A stretch of 64,000 nt of DNA, taken from Deltaproteobacteria bacterium (GTDB taxonomy: Bacteria > Myxococcota_A > UBA9042 > DTJE01). The notes below the pieces were generated by a model that saw only the letters and a list, made by a program, of their open reading frames with translations, did not search any database and was not told the origin of the DNA. Positions 26,542-36,000 of this stretch are shown here, piece by piece. Both the position numbers and the translations under genes were made by a program. The stretch spans positions 521,675-585,674 of the forward strand of contig JAKPOP010000010.1 in assembly GCA_029547805.1 (NCBI GenBank), given 5' to 3'. Position 1 is the first letter of the stretch, and each line of letters begins with the position of its first letter.

Positions 26542-26685
26542 TCAACGCTTCATCAGGAACAGTTGCGTCACCTTGATTGCGGTCGGCAGCAGGAAACTGC
26601 CGCCGGTCTCCCCCAGCAGCAGGGACCGGATCCCGAATCGCAGCCCACCGTTGCCAGCCAGAGGACGCTGCATGCCAGCCACCAT
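26542..26685 (-). CDS. Candidate 47-residue peptide, uncertain
   Basis: The ORF starts ATG at 26685 with GAGGGAG four bases before it and ends at a TGA. It would encode a Gly/Leu-rich peptide ending in LFLMKR. Codon use is not third-position GC-biased (GCT, CGT, CCT, GGT appear), unlike the neighbours, which suggests either a recently acquired or a spurious ORF. I recognise no family. Confidence 0.2.
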   Translation of the reverse strand: MVAGMQRPLAGNGGLRFGIRSLLLGETGGSFLLPTAIKVTQLFLMKR

Positions 26686-26739
26686 ATCGCTCCCTCTCTT
26701 ATCGGATCCGACTCGGAATCCCTGGCGGCCAGACGATAG

Positions 26740-26760
26740 TTGGATGGCAGTAACATCCAA
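26740..26760. promoter_or_regulatory. Perfect inverted repeat, operator-like
   Basis: TTGGATG, a 7-base spacer, then CATCCAA. No T-run follows, so it is not a typical terminator. It sits in a gap between two minus-strand genes and may be a regulator site or a remnant end. Confidence 0.35.
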
Positions 26761-26887
26761 GAGCACTCATCGGGACAAGTCGGGCGCCTTGTTCCTTGTG
26801 CCAGACAGCCTCTGGAAACGCCGGGTCCCAGAACGTCGCAAGGTCCCAGGACGCCTCTCGAATTCACGGAAATGGCAGCGGGCCCGG

Positions 26888-28783
26888 CTACTCCTGTCGG
26901 GACTCCTCGATCCCTCCCGTTCCGGGCGCGATCGAGTCGGCGTCCGATGGGGATGCGGGGTCCGGACTCTTCCGGGACCCGGCCACCACCCGCTGGTAGG
27001 CCAGCAGGATGTCCGCCATGGTCAGGATCCCAGCGAAGCGCCGTTCGGCCCCCTCCACCACGACCGCCAGTTCTTCCAGGTGATTGTTCCGCATCATTCG
27101 CTGAGCGCGATCGACCGGGTCGGTCTCCCGGACGAAGAAGAACCGCTCGTCCAGCAGGTCCCGGGCCCGGGCACCGGGCTGGTCCTGGACCGCGTGCAGC
27201 AGGCGATCGACCCGGAAGGCCCCCTCCAGGACCCCGTCCGCGTCGATCACCGGGAAGATGCGCTGGCGAGACGCCTCCGTCACTCGCAGGATCTCAGCGA
27301 CAGTCATGGCCGGCCGGACCTCCACGACCCGGCGATCCCGATGGAACACGTCCCCGACCCGCAAGGGGCTCAGGGCATCCATCGTCGTCATGCCGGTCTG
27401 GGGCAGCACGATCCCCCGACAGGGCCACTGGCTGCGATAGATCGTCCAGTCACGGCTGACCAGGAAGGCCCCGGCGCAGACCCACATGCTGGGCACCAGC
27501 AGGCCGTAGTTCCCGGTCAACTCGCTGACCATGATCACCGTCGAGATGGGGGTCTTGGCCGCGGCGGCGAAGAACCCGGCCATCCCGACGATCGCGAAGG
27601 TCGTCGGGTGCTGCACGACCCCGGGCATGACGGCGTGGAAGGCGTTCCCCACGGCACCGCCCAGCGTGGCGCCGATGACCATCGACGGCCCGAAGACGCC
27701 GCCGCTGCCCCCCGACCCGATCGACGTCGCGGTGGTGACGATCTTGCCGAAGGCCACCGCCAGCAGCAGTGGGACCGACAGGTCCGCGCCGTCGCTGTCC
27801 ACCAGGTGCTGGATGATGCCGTAGCCGCTCGAGAGCACGTCTCCGATGTCCCGAGTCCGCCCCCAGATCCAGATCAGCGCCAGCCCGATGGCCCCGGTGA
27901 GGGCCCCCCCGACCATCGGCCGCAGGGGTCGCGGCAGGGGCAGGCGCCGGAAGGCCGCCTGGGCCCCATAGAAGACCCGGATGTAGGTCAGGGCGCCGCC
28001 AGCCACCACCACGGCCAGCACCAGGTAGGGCCCCAGTTCCAGGGGGTTCGTGAATCCGTAGGCGCCGGCCCCCGTGAACATGTGCCCCCATCCGAACCGG
28101 CTCGCAAAGACCGCGTAGCCGACGATCGACGACACCATCGCCGGGAGCAGCACCTCGGCCTCGAACTCCGGCGACGAGTAGAGCACCTCCGCGGCGAAGA
28201 TCGCCCCGGCGAGAGGCGCCCGGAAGATGGCCCCGACCCCGCCACCGATGCCCGCCGCCAGCAGGATGCGGCGGTCCCGGGCACTGAGCCCCAGGCGCGT
28301 GGCCAGCAGGCTCCCGAACCCGGCGCCGATCTGGGCGATGGGCCCCTCCCGACCCCCGGAACCGCCGGTGCCGATGGTGATGGCCGAGGCGATCATCTTG
28401 ACCAGGGGCACCCGGGCCCGGATGCGCCCCATGCGCCGGTGATAGGCGTCAATGGCCGCGTCGGTGCCGTGACCCTCGGCCTCCGGGGCGATCCAGAACA
28501 CCAGCAGCCCCGCCATCAGGCCCCCGACCGCCGGCAGCACCACCACGAGGGCCGGGACCAGGTCCCGAACGGGAATGCCCAATTCCGGCGGTTCGCCGCC
28601 GGGGCCCCCCAGGTCCAGGCCCGCCAGGCCCGTCAGGACCAGTTCCCGGATGGCCTGCAGGGCGAACTGGAGCGCGATGGCCCCGACCCCGCTCACGACC
28701 CCGACGAGTCCACCCAGCAGCAGCCACTTCCCGGCCGAGGTGAAGTCGAACCGATCGGCCAGCCTCTGCACCCGTTTCCACAT
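26888..28783 (-). CDS. CLC-family chloride channel/transporter with CBS domains
   Basis: A membrane anion channel or anion/proton antiporter. The 631-residue protein has about ten membrane segments over residues 18-440. CLC motifs visible are GSGGREGPIAQIG (with the gating Glu) and GSGGSGGVFGPS. After the membrane part come two CBS domains (about 455-590), which usually bind adenine nucleotides and regulate gating. The position of the internal proton-path Glu (E203 of the E. coli protein, in EEM) reads AEV here, so Val probably replaces it; this favours a passive or weakly coupled channel. ATG at 28783; the start is supported by an amphipathic lead and by alignment. Confidence 0.9.
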   Translation of the reverse strand: MWKRVQRLADRFDFTSAGKWLLLGGLVGVVSGVGAIALQFALQAIRELVLTGLAGLDLGGPGGEPPELGIPVRDLVPALVVVLPAVGGLMAGLLVFWIAPEAEGHGTDAAIDAYHRRMGRIRARVPLVKMIASAITIGTGGSGGREGPIAQIGAGFGSLLATRLGLSARDRRILLAAGIGGGVGAIFRAPLAGAIFAAEVLYSSPEFEAEVLLPAMVSSIVGYAVFASRFGWGHMFTGAGAYGFTNPLELGPYLVLAVVVAGGALTYIRVFYGAQAAFRRLPLPRPLRPMVGGALTGAIGLALIWIWGRTRDIGDVLSSGYGIIQHLVDSDGADLSVPLLLAVAFGKIVTTATSIGSGGSGGVFGPSMVIGATLGGAVGNAFHAVMPGVVQHPTTFAIVGMAGFFAAAAKTPISTVIMVSELTGNYGLLVPSMWVCAGAFLVSRDWTIYRSQWPCRGIVLPQTGMTTMDALSPLRVGDVFHRDRRVVEVRPAMTVAEILRVTEASRQRIFPVIDADGVLEGAFRVDRLLHAVQDQPGARARDLLDERFFFVRETDPVDRAQRMMRNNHLEELAVVVEGAERRFAGILTMADILLAYQRVVAGSRKSPDPASPSDADSIAPGTGGIEESRQE

Positions 28784-28936
28784 TCAACGGCTCCCCGGCC
28801 CGATGGGGCCTTTCTCCCGGGCCGCCGAGGGCCCTCTCCCCCGCAGCCCGACCCCTCCCTCCTTACCACAGGACGGATCGGACTGCCGACTCCAGGAGGC
28901 CCCCTGGAGGGAGGCGCCGCCGGTCCAGGATCCCGG

Positions 28937-28965
28937 TTGTCTCCCGTGGGGGATCCCGTTAGACT
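28937..28965 (+). promoter_or_regulatory. Promoter for KamA-like gene
   Basis: TTGTCT at 28937-28942, a 17-base spacer, and TAGACT at 28960-28965. Transcription would begin about 30 bases before the ATG at 29004. Confidence 0.55.
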
Positions 28966-29003
28966 GGGTACCGGGTGACGTCCCTTGACAACCAGGAGGC
29001 CCT

Positions 29004-30797
29004 ATGGAACCCGCCACCGCCCGCTACGGCCCGGAGTCCCTGGCCGAGGCCGCCGAGCCATTCCTGGCACTGGTCCGGCGATGTCCGACCGCGAAGGCCG
29101 CCCGCCATCGCCTCCACGAGGAGGTCTCCCGGGAACAGTACTACCAGCACGATGCCACTCTGGCGGCGGGCACGACCGCCCTGCGCCACGTCCGGGACGC
29201 CGCCCGGGCGCTCCGGAGCATGCTGAACCCCCAGGCGGAGCAGGCCGCCGGGTTCTCCCTGGCCGAGGCGATCTGGAACATCGCCTCGGGGCGGGCCGAC
29301 CCCTCCCTGAGCCCGGCCTTCTATGCCGATCTCACCCACCTCTTCCGGGCCCTGACGGGGCGGGCGAGCCTCCCGCCGGTCGTGCCGGGGAGCCCGACAG
29401 CGGGCCTGGATGGCCGGGAGGCAGCCCTCGAGCGATCGGATCGGCTGGACCTCCTGTGGCAGCACGTCCAGGCCCGCATGCAACGATTCCCCACGGGCCT
29501 GGACCCGGAGGCCACAGCCCGGAGGGCCCGTCGGGAAGAGGCGGTCCGGAAGGCCCTGGGCGGCAGCCCGGAAGACTTCCAGGACTGGCAGTGGCAGGCC
29601 CGCCACGTCCTCCGGGATGCCTCGCCCCTGTCGCAGGTCGTGCGCCTGTCCCGGGAGGAGCGGGAGGCCATCGAGCCCCTCGCCAGTCACCGGATCCCCT
29701 TCGGGGTGACGCCCTACTACGCCTCCCTGATCGACGACGACCCGGAGGTGGGACGGGACCGGGCCCTGCGGGCCCAGGTGCTGCCGCCGCAGGACTACGT
29801 CCGCCAGATGGTCGCCCACCGCGGCCAGCGTCAATGCGCCTTCGACTTCATGCTGGAGCGGAACACCTCCCCGACGGACCTTGTGACCCGCCGCTATCCT
29901 GCCATTGTGATCCTGAAGCCATTCAACACATGCCCCCAGATCTGCGTGTATTGCCAGCGGAACTGGGAGATCGAGGAGCCGATGGCCGACGGCGCCCTGG
30001 CGGCGACGCCGGTCCTCGACCAGGCCATCGGGTGGATCCGGGATCACCCCTCGGTCCGGGAGGTGCTGGTGACCAGCGGGGACCCCATGGCCCTGCCCGA
30101 TGAGACCCTGCTGGGGATTCTTCGGCAGGTGGCGGCCATCCCCCATGTGGACCTGATCCGCATCGGGACCCGGACGCCGGTGACCATGCCGATGCGCATC
30201 ACCTCGGCACTGGCCGAGGCCCTGGGAGGCCTCCGGGAGCCCGGGCGACGGGAGGTCTGCGTGGTGACCCACGTGCAGCACCCCTACGAGGTGACGCCCC
30301 GGATGGTCCGCGCGGTGGACCGGCTCCGGCGCCAGGGAATCTCCGTGTACAACCAGATGGTGTTCACGCTGTTCGTGTCGCGGCGATTCGAGGCGACGTC
30401 GCTGCGGATGCTGCTGCGACGCATCGGGATCGAGCCCTACTACACCTTCCTGCCCAAGGGCAAGGAGGAGTTGGCGGCCTATCGGGTCCCCATCGCCCGG
30501 CTGATGCAGGAACAGGCCGAGGAGGCGCGGCTGCTCCCCGGGTCCCGGCGGACCGACGAGGCGGTGTACAACGTCCCCAGCCTGGGCAAGAACTACCTCC
30601 GGGCGACCCAGCACCGGGACCTCCTGGCCATCCGGCCCGATGGGTCCCGGGTCTATGCCTTCCATCCCTGGGAGACCGGGATCGCGCCGACGGAGCCCTA
30701 CGTCGGCCGTGACGTCCCGCTGCTGGAATACCTGAACCGCCTGGAGGATCTCGGGGAGGACCCCCGGGATTACGAGAGCCTCTGGTACTACTACTGA
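29004..30797 (+). CDS. KamA-family radical SAM/PLP aminomutase, divergent long form
   Basis: Belongs to the lysine 2,3-aminomutase family, in which a SAM-derived radical and PLP shift an amino group. ATG at 29004 follows AGGAGG. A helical N-terminal region of about 300 residues is much longer than in classical KamA (about 416 residues in total). The iron-sulfur motif is CPQICVYC (C310, C314, C317). The probable PLP lysine is K529 in SLGKNYL. The classical features are altered: the Cys motif is followed by QRNW rather than a run of arginines, and the PGGGGK lysine loop is replaced. The substrate may therefore be lysine, glutamate or another amino acid. It is monocistronic and lies 16 kb from kamDE. 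Confidence 0.78.
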   Translation: MEPATARYGPESLAEAAEPFLALVRRCPTAKAARHRLHEEVSREQYYQHDATLAAGTTALRHVRDAARALRSMLNPQAEQAAGFSLAEAIWNIASGRADPSLSPAFYADLTHLFRALTGRASLPPVVPGSPTAGLDGREAALERSDRLDLLWQHVQARMQRFPTGLDPEATARRARREEAVRKALGGSPEDFQDWQWQARHVLRDASPLSQVVRLSREEREAIEPLASHRIPFGVTPYYASLIDDDPEVGRDRALRAQVLPPQDYVRQMVAHRGQRQCAFDFMLERNTSPTDLVTRRYPAIVILKPFNTCPQICVYCQRNWEIEEPMADGALAATPVLDQAIGWIRDHPSVREVLVTSGDPMALPDETLLGILRQVAAIPHVDLIRIGTRTPVTMPMRITSALAEALGGLREPGRREVCVVTHVQHPYEVTPRMVRAVDRLRRQGISVYNQMVFTLFVSRRFEATSLRMLLRRIGIEPYYTFLPKGKEELAAYRVPIARLMQEQAEEARLLPGSRRTDEAVYNVPSLGKNYLRATQHRDLLAIRPDGSRVYAFHPWETGIAPTEPYVGRDVPLLEYLNRLEDLGEDPRDYESLWYYY

Positions 30798-30886
30798 GGG
30801 CAATGAACGGTACTGGCTGCCGGGGCGGCGGCGCAGATGTCACCCGGTCACCGCGGGCGAACCATGGGGATCGCCGGGAGGCGCCC

Positions 30887-30916
30887 TCGACAGCCTCCCG
30901 GGACTTCCGATAGAGT
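30887..30916 (+). promoter_or_regulatory. Promoter for glycosyltransferase operon
   Basis: TCGACA at 30887-30892 and TAGAGT at 30911-30916 with an 18-base spacer, about 28 bases upstream of the ATG at 30944. Confidence 0.5.
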
Positions 30917-30943
30917 GCGCACATCCCGGTCCTGGGCAGTCCC

Positions 30944-32149
30944 ATGCGGGTGCTGGTCGTCTCGAACCTCTTCCCCCCGCACTACCTGGGAGGCTACGAA
31001 CTGCTCTGCAGGCAGGTCTGCGAGGGCCTGACGGCCCGTGGCCACTCGGTCGAAGTGATCACGAGCCGCCACGGCGTCGACCCACGAGACCCTCCGGAAC
31101 CGGGCGTTCACCGGGAACTGCACCTGGTCTCGCCCTTCGAGGCCCCCCCGGTCATGGAACGGTCCGTCCGCCTCCGGGTCGGCCGGATCAACGAGGCCAT
31201 CGCCAGGGATTGGATGCAGCGCGTGCGCCCTGACGTGGTGTTCGTCTGGAGCCAGTTGCGAATCACCCTCGGGCCCTCGCGGGCGGCCTCCCGCCTGGGT
31301 CTCACGACAGTCTTCACCTTCAATGACGAGCACCCTCTCATTTTCGTCCCCCGCCCGCCCTCCTGGCGACCGCGACGGCTGGTCGGCGCCCTGCTGGACG
31401 CCACCCTCTACCGGGAACTGTTCCTGGAGCACCTGGACCTCTCGCACGTGACCTGCATCTCCCGACACCTGCTGGACCGGCTGGTGGCCGGGGGCCTCCC
31501 GGTGCGCCATGCCCGGGTGATCCACCAGAGCATCGCCATCGACGACTTCCCCCCCCGGCCCGATCCCGGCTCCCTCCAGATGCCGCCCCGGCTGCTCTTC
31601 GTGGGACAGATGCTGCCCTACAAGGGCGCCCACCTGCTGGTCGAGGCGGTCGGGCGTCTGATCGCCGCAGGACGGGAGGTCCGGCTGACCCTGGTCGGAA
31701 GCGGCGAGGCGGACTACGAGCAGCGGCTCCGGCAGGAGGCCCGAGACCTGGGGGATCGGGTGACCTTCCTGGGCCGGGTGGACCGGGCCGACCTGCCGGC
31801 GATCTATCGGGCCCACGACCTGTTTGTCTTCCCATCCACCTCCGTGGAAGGCTTCGGTCTGACCTTCCTGGAGGCGATGGCCTCGGGAGTGCCGGTGGTG
31901 GCCACCGACTCCGGGGGCCACGGCGAGGTGATCCGCCACGGTGTCAACGCCCTGGTCTTCCCGGAGGGGGACGGCGAGGCCCTGGCGGCGGCCATCGCCC
32001 GGATGCTGGACGACGAGGAACTGCGCCGGGGACTGGCCCGCCGGGCCCTGGAAGAGGTCCGACGGCGTTTCCACTTCGACCGCTATCTGGACGAGATCGA
32101 GGACTTCCTGGAGGAGGCCGTCCGCCAGGGACCACGGAGGAGTCGATGA
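30944..32149 (+). CDS. GT4-type glycosyltransferase
   Basis: A cytoplasmic or membrane-associated retaining glycosyltransferase of the GT-B fold, probably acting on a cell-envelope glycan. The N-domain begins MRVLVVSNLFPPHYLGG, a loop for acceptor or lipid binding. The C-domain has LLFVGQMLPYKGAHLL (donor-phosphate lysine) and the EGFGLTFLEAMASGVPVVAT signature holding the E-x7-E motif. No strong ribosome site precedes the ATG at 30944. The stop overlaps the next gene start (ATGA), pairing it with a deacetylase-like protein, which fits stepwise glycan building and modification. The sugar and acceptor are not determined. Confidence 0.9.
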   Translation: MRVLVVSNLFPPHYLGGYELLCRQVCEGLTARGHSVEVITSRHGVDPRDPPEPGVHRELHLVSPFEAPPVMERSVRLRVGRINEAIARDWMQRVRPDVVFVWSQLRITLGPSRAASRLGLTTVFTFNDEHPLIFVPRPPSWRPRRLVGALLDATLYRELFLEHLDLSHVTCISRHLLDRLVAGGLPVRHARVIHQSIAIDDFPPRPDPGSLQMPPRLLFVGQMLPYKGAHLLVEAVGRLIAAGREVRLTLVGSGEADYEQRLRQEARDLGDRVTFLGRVDRADLPAIYRAHDLFVFPSTSVEGFGLTFLEAMASGVPVVATDSGGHGEVIRHGVNALVFPEGDGEALAAAIARMLDDEELRRGLARRALEEVRRRFHFDRYLDEIEDFLEEAVRQGPRRSR

Positions 32150-32931
32150 TCCTCGGGCCACCGGTCCGGCTGCTGGTCCACGCCGACGACCTGGGCATGA
32201 GCCCTCAGGTCAACGAGGCGATCTTCGCAGCGATCGAGGCCGGGCGCGTCTCTTCGGCCTCGATCCTCGCCAACGGTCCCGCCGTCGAGGAGGCGGCGGC
32301 CCGGGCCCGGGCGTTCCCCGGCGCCTCCTTCGGGGTCCACCTGAATCTGACCGAGTTCCGACCCCTGACCACCGACCCGGCCCTCCGGTTCCTGCTGGGG
32401 CCCGACGGGGCCTTCGCCGGCCGACGGGACCTTCTGTGCCGATCCGCGACCGTCCACCACCCGAAGGTCTTCGGGGCCCTCGTCCGGGAGTGGGTCGCCC
32501 AGGTGACTCGGGTCCGGCAACTGGGCGTCCCGGTCACCCACCTGGACTCCCACAACCACGCCCATCTGGTGGTCCAGATGGTCGGTGTGCTGAAGGCGGT
32601 CCAGGTCCGCACCGGCCTCCGGCGAGTCCGGCCGGCGATGGACCTCTTCGACGGCCGCCGGTACCGGGCCGACCGAGTCACCCGCTGGAAGCGTCGGATC
32701 CAGAACGCCGCCCTGCGCCGGCTGCCAGCGACCCGGACCCCTGACCACTTCACGAGCCTGATGGCCTTCCTGGACCCGGTGGCCCACCGGGCGGTCCGGC
32801 CAGGCGAGTCGGTGGAAGTGATGGTCCACCCGGGACACCCGGCCTGCATCGAGGAGAGCGTTCGCCTCTTCGACCCCTGGGAGGACTGGCTGCCCTGGCC
32901 GGTCCGCCGGATCTGCTACCGGGACCTCTGA
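32146..32931 (+). CDS. ChbG/YdjC-family carbohydrate deacetylase-like protein
   Basis: YdjC/ChbG proteins are metal-dependent deacetylases of acetylated sugars such as chitobiose. The 261-residue protein keeps the metal-site motifs HADDLG near the N-terminus, GVHLNLTE around residue 63 and HLDSHNHAH around residue 135. ATG at 32146 overlaps the glycosyltransferase stop and has GGAGG upstream. The natural substrate is likely the sugar chain assembled by the preceding enzyme, an inference from operon structure only. Confidence 0.85.
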   Translation: MILGPPVRLLVHADDLGMSPQVNEAIFAAIEAGRVSSASILANGPAVEEAAARARAFPGASFGVHLNLTEFRPLTTDPALRFLLGPDGAFAGRRDLLCRSATVHHPKVFGALVREWVAQVTRVRQLGVPVTHLDSHNHAHLVVQMVGVLKAVQVRTGLRRVRPAMDLFDGRRYRADRVTRWKRRIQNAALRRLPATRTPDHFTSLMAFLDPVAHRAVRPGESVEVMVHPGHPACIEESVRLFDPWEDWLPWPVRRICYRDL

Positions 32932-32972
32932 GGCCTCCACGAGCCGTGGCCGCCGGCGCCCCCTGCCCATGA

Positions 32973-33001
32973 TTGACCTGACCGCGGAGTCGTGATAAGC
33001 G
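32973..33001 (+). promoter_or_regulatory. Promoter for Cys-rich/beta-helix lipoprotein
   Basis: TTGACC at 32973-32978, 17 bases, TAAGCG at 32996-33001, followed by a 48-base leader with GAGGAG before the ATG at 33050. Confidence 0.55.
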
Positions 33002-33049
33002 GCACGGGTCCCGCCTGGGCGGAACATTCGCAAACACGAGGAGTTCCCG

Positions 33050-36000
33050 ATGCATCGCGCAGCAAGAACCGGATGCCTCGCGGCGTCCCTGGCGGTCCTG
33101 GTGGGACTGGCAGCCTGCGGCGGCGGAGCCGCCGGCACCGACGTCACTCCGGGGACCGACGCGACAACCGATGCCGGCACCGACAACGCCCCGCCGGCGG
33201 AGGTTCCCGAGGACCTCCCGGCGGAGAACCCGCCGACATGTCAGGACGAGTGCGGGCCGGAGGGGTCCACCACCTGCGTCCTCGGGGGAGTCGCGACCTG
33301 CACCGACCTGGACCAGGACGACTGCCTCGAGTGGTCGCCTCCGACACCGTGCCCCCAGGGCCGAGTGTGCCAGGACGGTGCCTGCGTGGTCGGCTGCCCC
33401 GACGCCCCGTGCAGCGTGATCGGGGCCCACCGCTGCCAGCCGGGATCCATCCGCACCGTCGAGGAGTGCAATGACTTCGACCAGGACGGCTGCCTGGAGT
33501 GGGGCAACCCATTGGACTGCCAGGGGAACATGGTCTGCGCCGGCGGCTACTGCGCAACCTCCTGCGTGAACGAGTGCACGGCCATCGGGGCCCGGAAGTG
33601 CGACCTGAACCGGGCCGTGGTCTGCGGGGACTACAACACCGACGGGTGCCTCGAGTGGGGCGACGCCACCGACTGCGATCCCCAGACCTGCACGAACGGG
33701 TACTGCGCCGACGCGTGCGCCGACGAGTGCACGGCCCCCGACGCCCGGACCTGCGACGGAAACGGGTTCAAGGTCTGTGGCGACTTCGACGAGGACCCGT
33801 GCCTGGAGTGGGGCACCGTGCAGGCCTGCGGCCCGGGGCAGACGTGCAGCGCCGGGTACTGCGGCGACACCTGCCAGGACGAGTGCACGGTGGCCAACGC
33901 CCGCCGGTGCAACGAGACCCTCGCGGTGGTGACCTGCGGCAACCACGACGGGGACCCGTGCCTGGAGTGGGGCAGCCCCGTCCCCTGCGACGAGGGCCTG
34001 GTCTGCGCCAACGGCTTCTGCGAGAACCGCTGCCAGAACGAGTGCACGGTCGTCCAGGCGCGCAAGTGCGACGAGTCCGGGCGGGTGGTCCGCTGCGATG
34101 ACTACAACCACGACGGATGCCTCGAGTGGGGCACCGGGATCGCCTGCGACCCTCCACTGGTCTGCGACCAGGGCAACTGCCGGTTGTCCTGCACCGACGA
34201 GTGCGCGGTGAAGAACAGCCGCCGATGCACCCCCGGCAGCCTGAACCGCTTCGAGGTCTGCGACGAGTTCGACGGGGACGGCTGCCTCGAGTGGGGCACC
34301 CCCCAGGCCTGCGACGGGTCGCTGGTGTGCAGCGGCGCCGGAGACTGCGCGATCTCCTGTCAGAGCGAGTGCGCGGTGATCGACGCCCGGATGTGCGAGG
34401 GCGACGCCGTGCGCCGGTGCGGCGACTACAACGACGACTCCTGCCTCGAGTGGGGCACGCCGGTCCCCTGCGAGGTCTTCGAGCGGTGCCAGGACGGCGC
34501 CTGCCTCCAGAAGGACCCCCCGGCCAAGGTGGTCATCGCCGAGGTCCTCTTCGACAGCACCGGTTTCCCGGACACCGACACCTTCGTGGAACTGGCCGGC
34601 CCCCCGGGGACCGACCTGACCGGGTGGGTGCTGGCGGGCGTGAACGGGGCAGACGGCCAGGACTACGCCTCCGGGCGGTTCGTGCTGGCCGGGCGGATCC
34701 CCTCGGACGGGCGGTTTGTGCTGGTCCACCCCGATGCGAAACCGGCCTTCCGGGACCAGGCCGACCAGTGGATGAAGGCCTCCGGCGACATCCAGAACGG
34801 CCCCGACAGCCTCCAGTTGCGCTACGGGACCCGGGTGGTGGATGCCCTCGGCTATGGCACCTTCCCGAACCCGGCCTTCTTCGCCGGCGAGGGAAGCCCG
34901 GCTCCCCGGCCGGCCGAGAACCAGAGCCTGGGCCGGGACGCCGCTGACACCGACACCGACGACAACGCCCGGGACTTCCAGGTGTTCCAGGCCCCGAGCC
35001 CCGGGGCCCCGAACGTCCAGGTCAACGAGCCGCCCCAGGCCTCCCTGTCGTGCACCGGGACCGTGATGGCGGGCGATCCGGCCACCCTGGACGCCTCGGC
35101 CTCCTACGACAGTGACGGGGCCATCGTCACCTACGCCTTCGACTTCGGCGACGGCACCTCCGCCAGCGGCACCGAGGCGGTGGCGACCCACGCCTATGCC
35201 ACCCCCGGCACCCGCACCGTGACGGTCACCGTGACCGACGACCGCGGCGCCACGGCCCAGGCGACCTGCCAGGTGGCCGTCGGGGACGGACAGGCGCCAC
35301 AGGCGGTGATCATCCGCCCCGCCGACGACACCCAGGTGACCCAGGGCCAGACCGTCCACGTGCTGGCCGATGCCACCCCGGCCCCGGGGCGAGGCATCGC
35401 CTCGGTGCAACTGCTGGCTGACGGCACCCCATGGGGGTCCCCCGACGACGCCCCGCCCTACGAGTTCGCCTACACGGTCCCCCTCTCCCAGCCGAAGGAC
35501 ACCACCGTCGTGCTGGTGGCCCGGGCCCTGGACAGCCAGGGCAGCACGGGCCTGTCGGCGCCGGTCCGCCTGCGGGTCCGCAACGACCCCCCGGTGCCCC
35601 GCTTCACCGCCGTGGTCACCGGGGCCCTGGAGGTCACCGTGGACGCCGGGGCCAGCACCGACACCGAGACGCCCACCGCGGACCTGGAGGTCCGGTGGGA
35701 CTTCCAGGACGACGGAACCTGGGATACCGGCTGGTCCACCGGCAAGGTCGCCACCGTCACCTACCCCGCCGACGGGACCTACCGGATCCGGATGGAGGTC
35801 CGGGACGGCATCGGGCAGGTGGCGGCCCTGACCCAGGAGGTGACCCTGTCCTCGATCCAGTACGTCAGCGGGACCGTCACCACGACGACCTGGACCGGCA
35901 CGATCGTGATCACCGGCGACGTCACCGTGCCCGCCGGCAACACACTGACCATCGCCGAGGGCACCTCGGTGCTCTTCGTCTTCATCGACCAGGACGCCGA

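Larger units (their letters stand above)
26320..26887. other. 568-bp intergenic region of unusual composition
   Basis: No well-supported gene. The middle part (about 26540-26800) is less GC-rich than its surroundings. It contains a 47-codon candidate ORF on the minus strand (26542-26685), a perfect dyad TTGGATG/CATCCAA at 26740-26760, and the sequence CTTGTTCCTTGT at 26788-26799, which recurs at 39983-39994. It could be a decayed mobile or horizontally acquired remnant; no transposase is recognisable. Confidence 0.45.

Noticed and set aside
33238-34510. Regularly spaced repeats that might be read as CRISPR or satellite DNA.
   Set aside because: Units are about 150 bases, in-frame, diverged at DNA level and code for Cys repeats. 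There are no short identical repeats with unique spacers.
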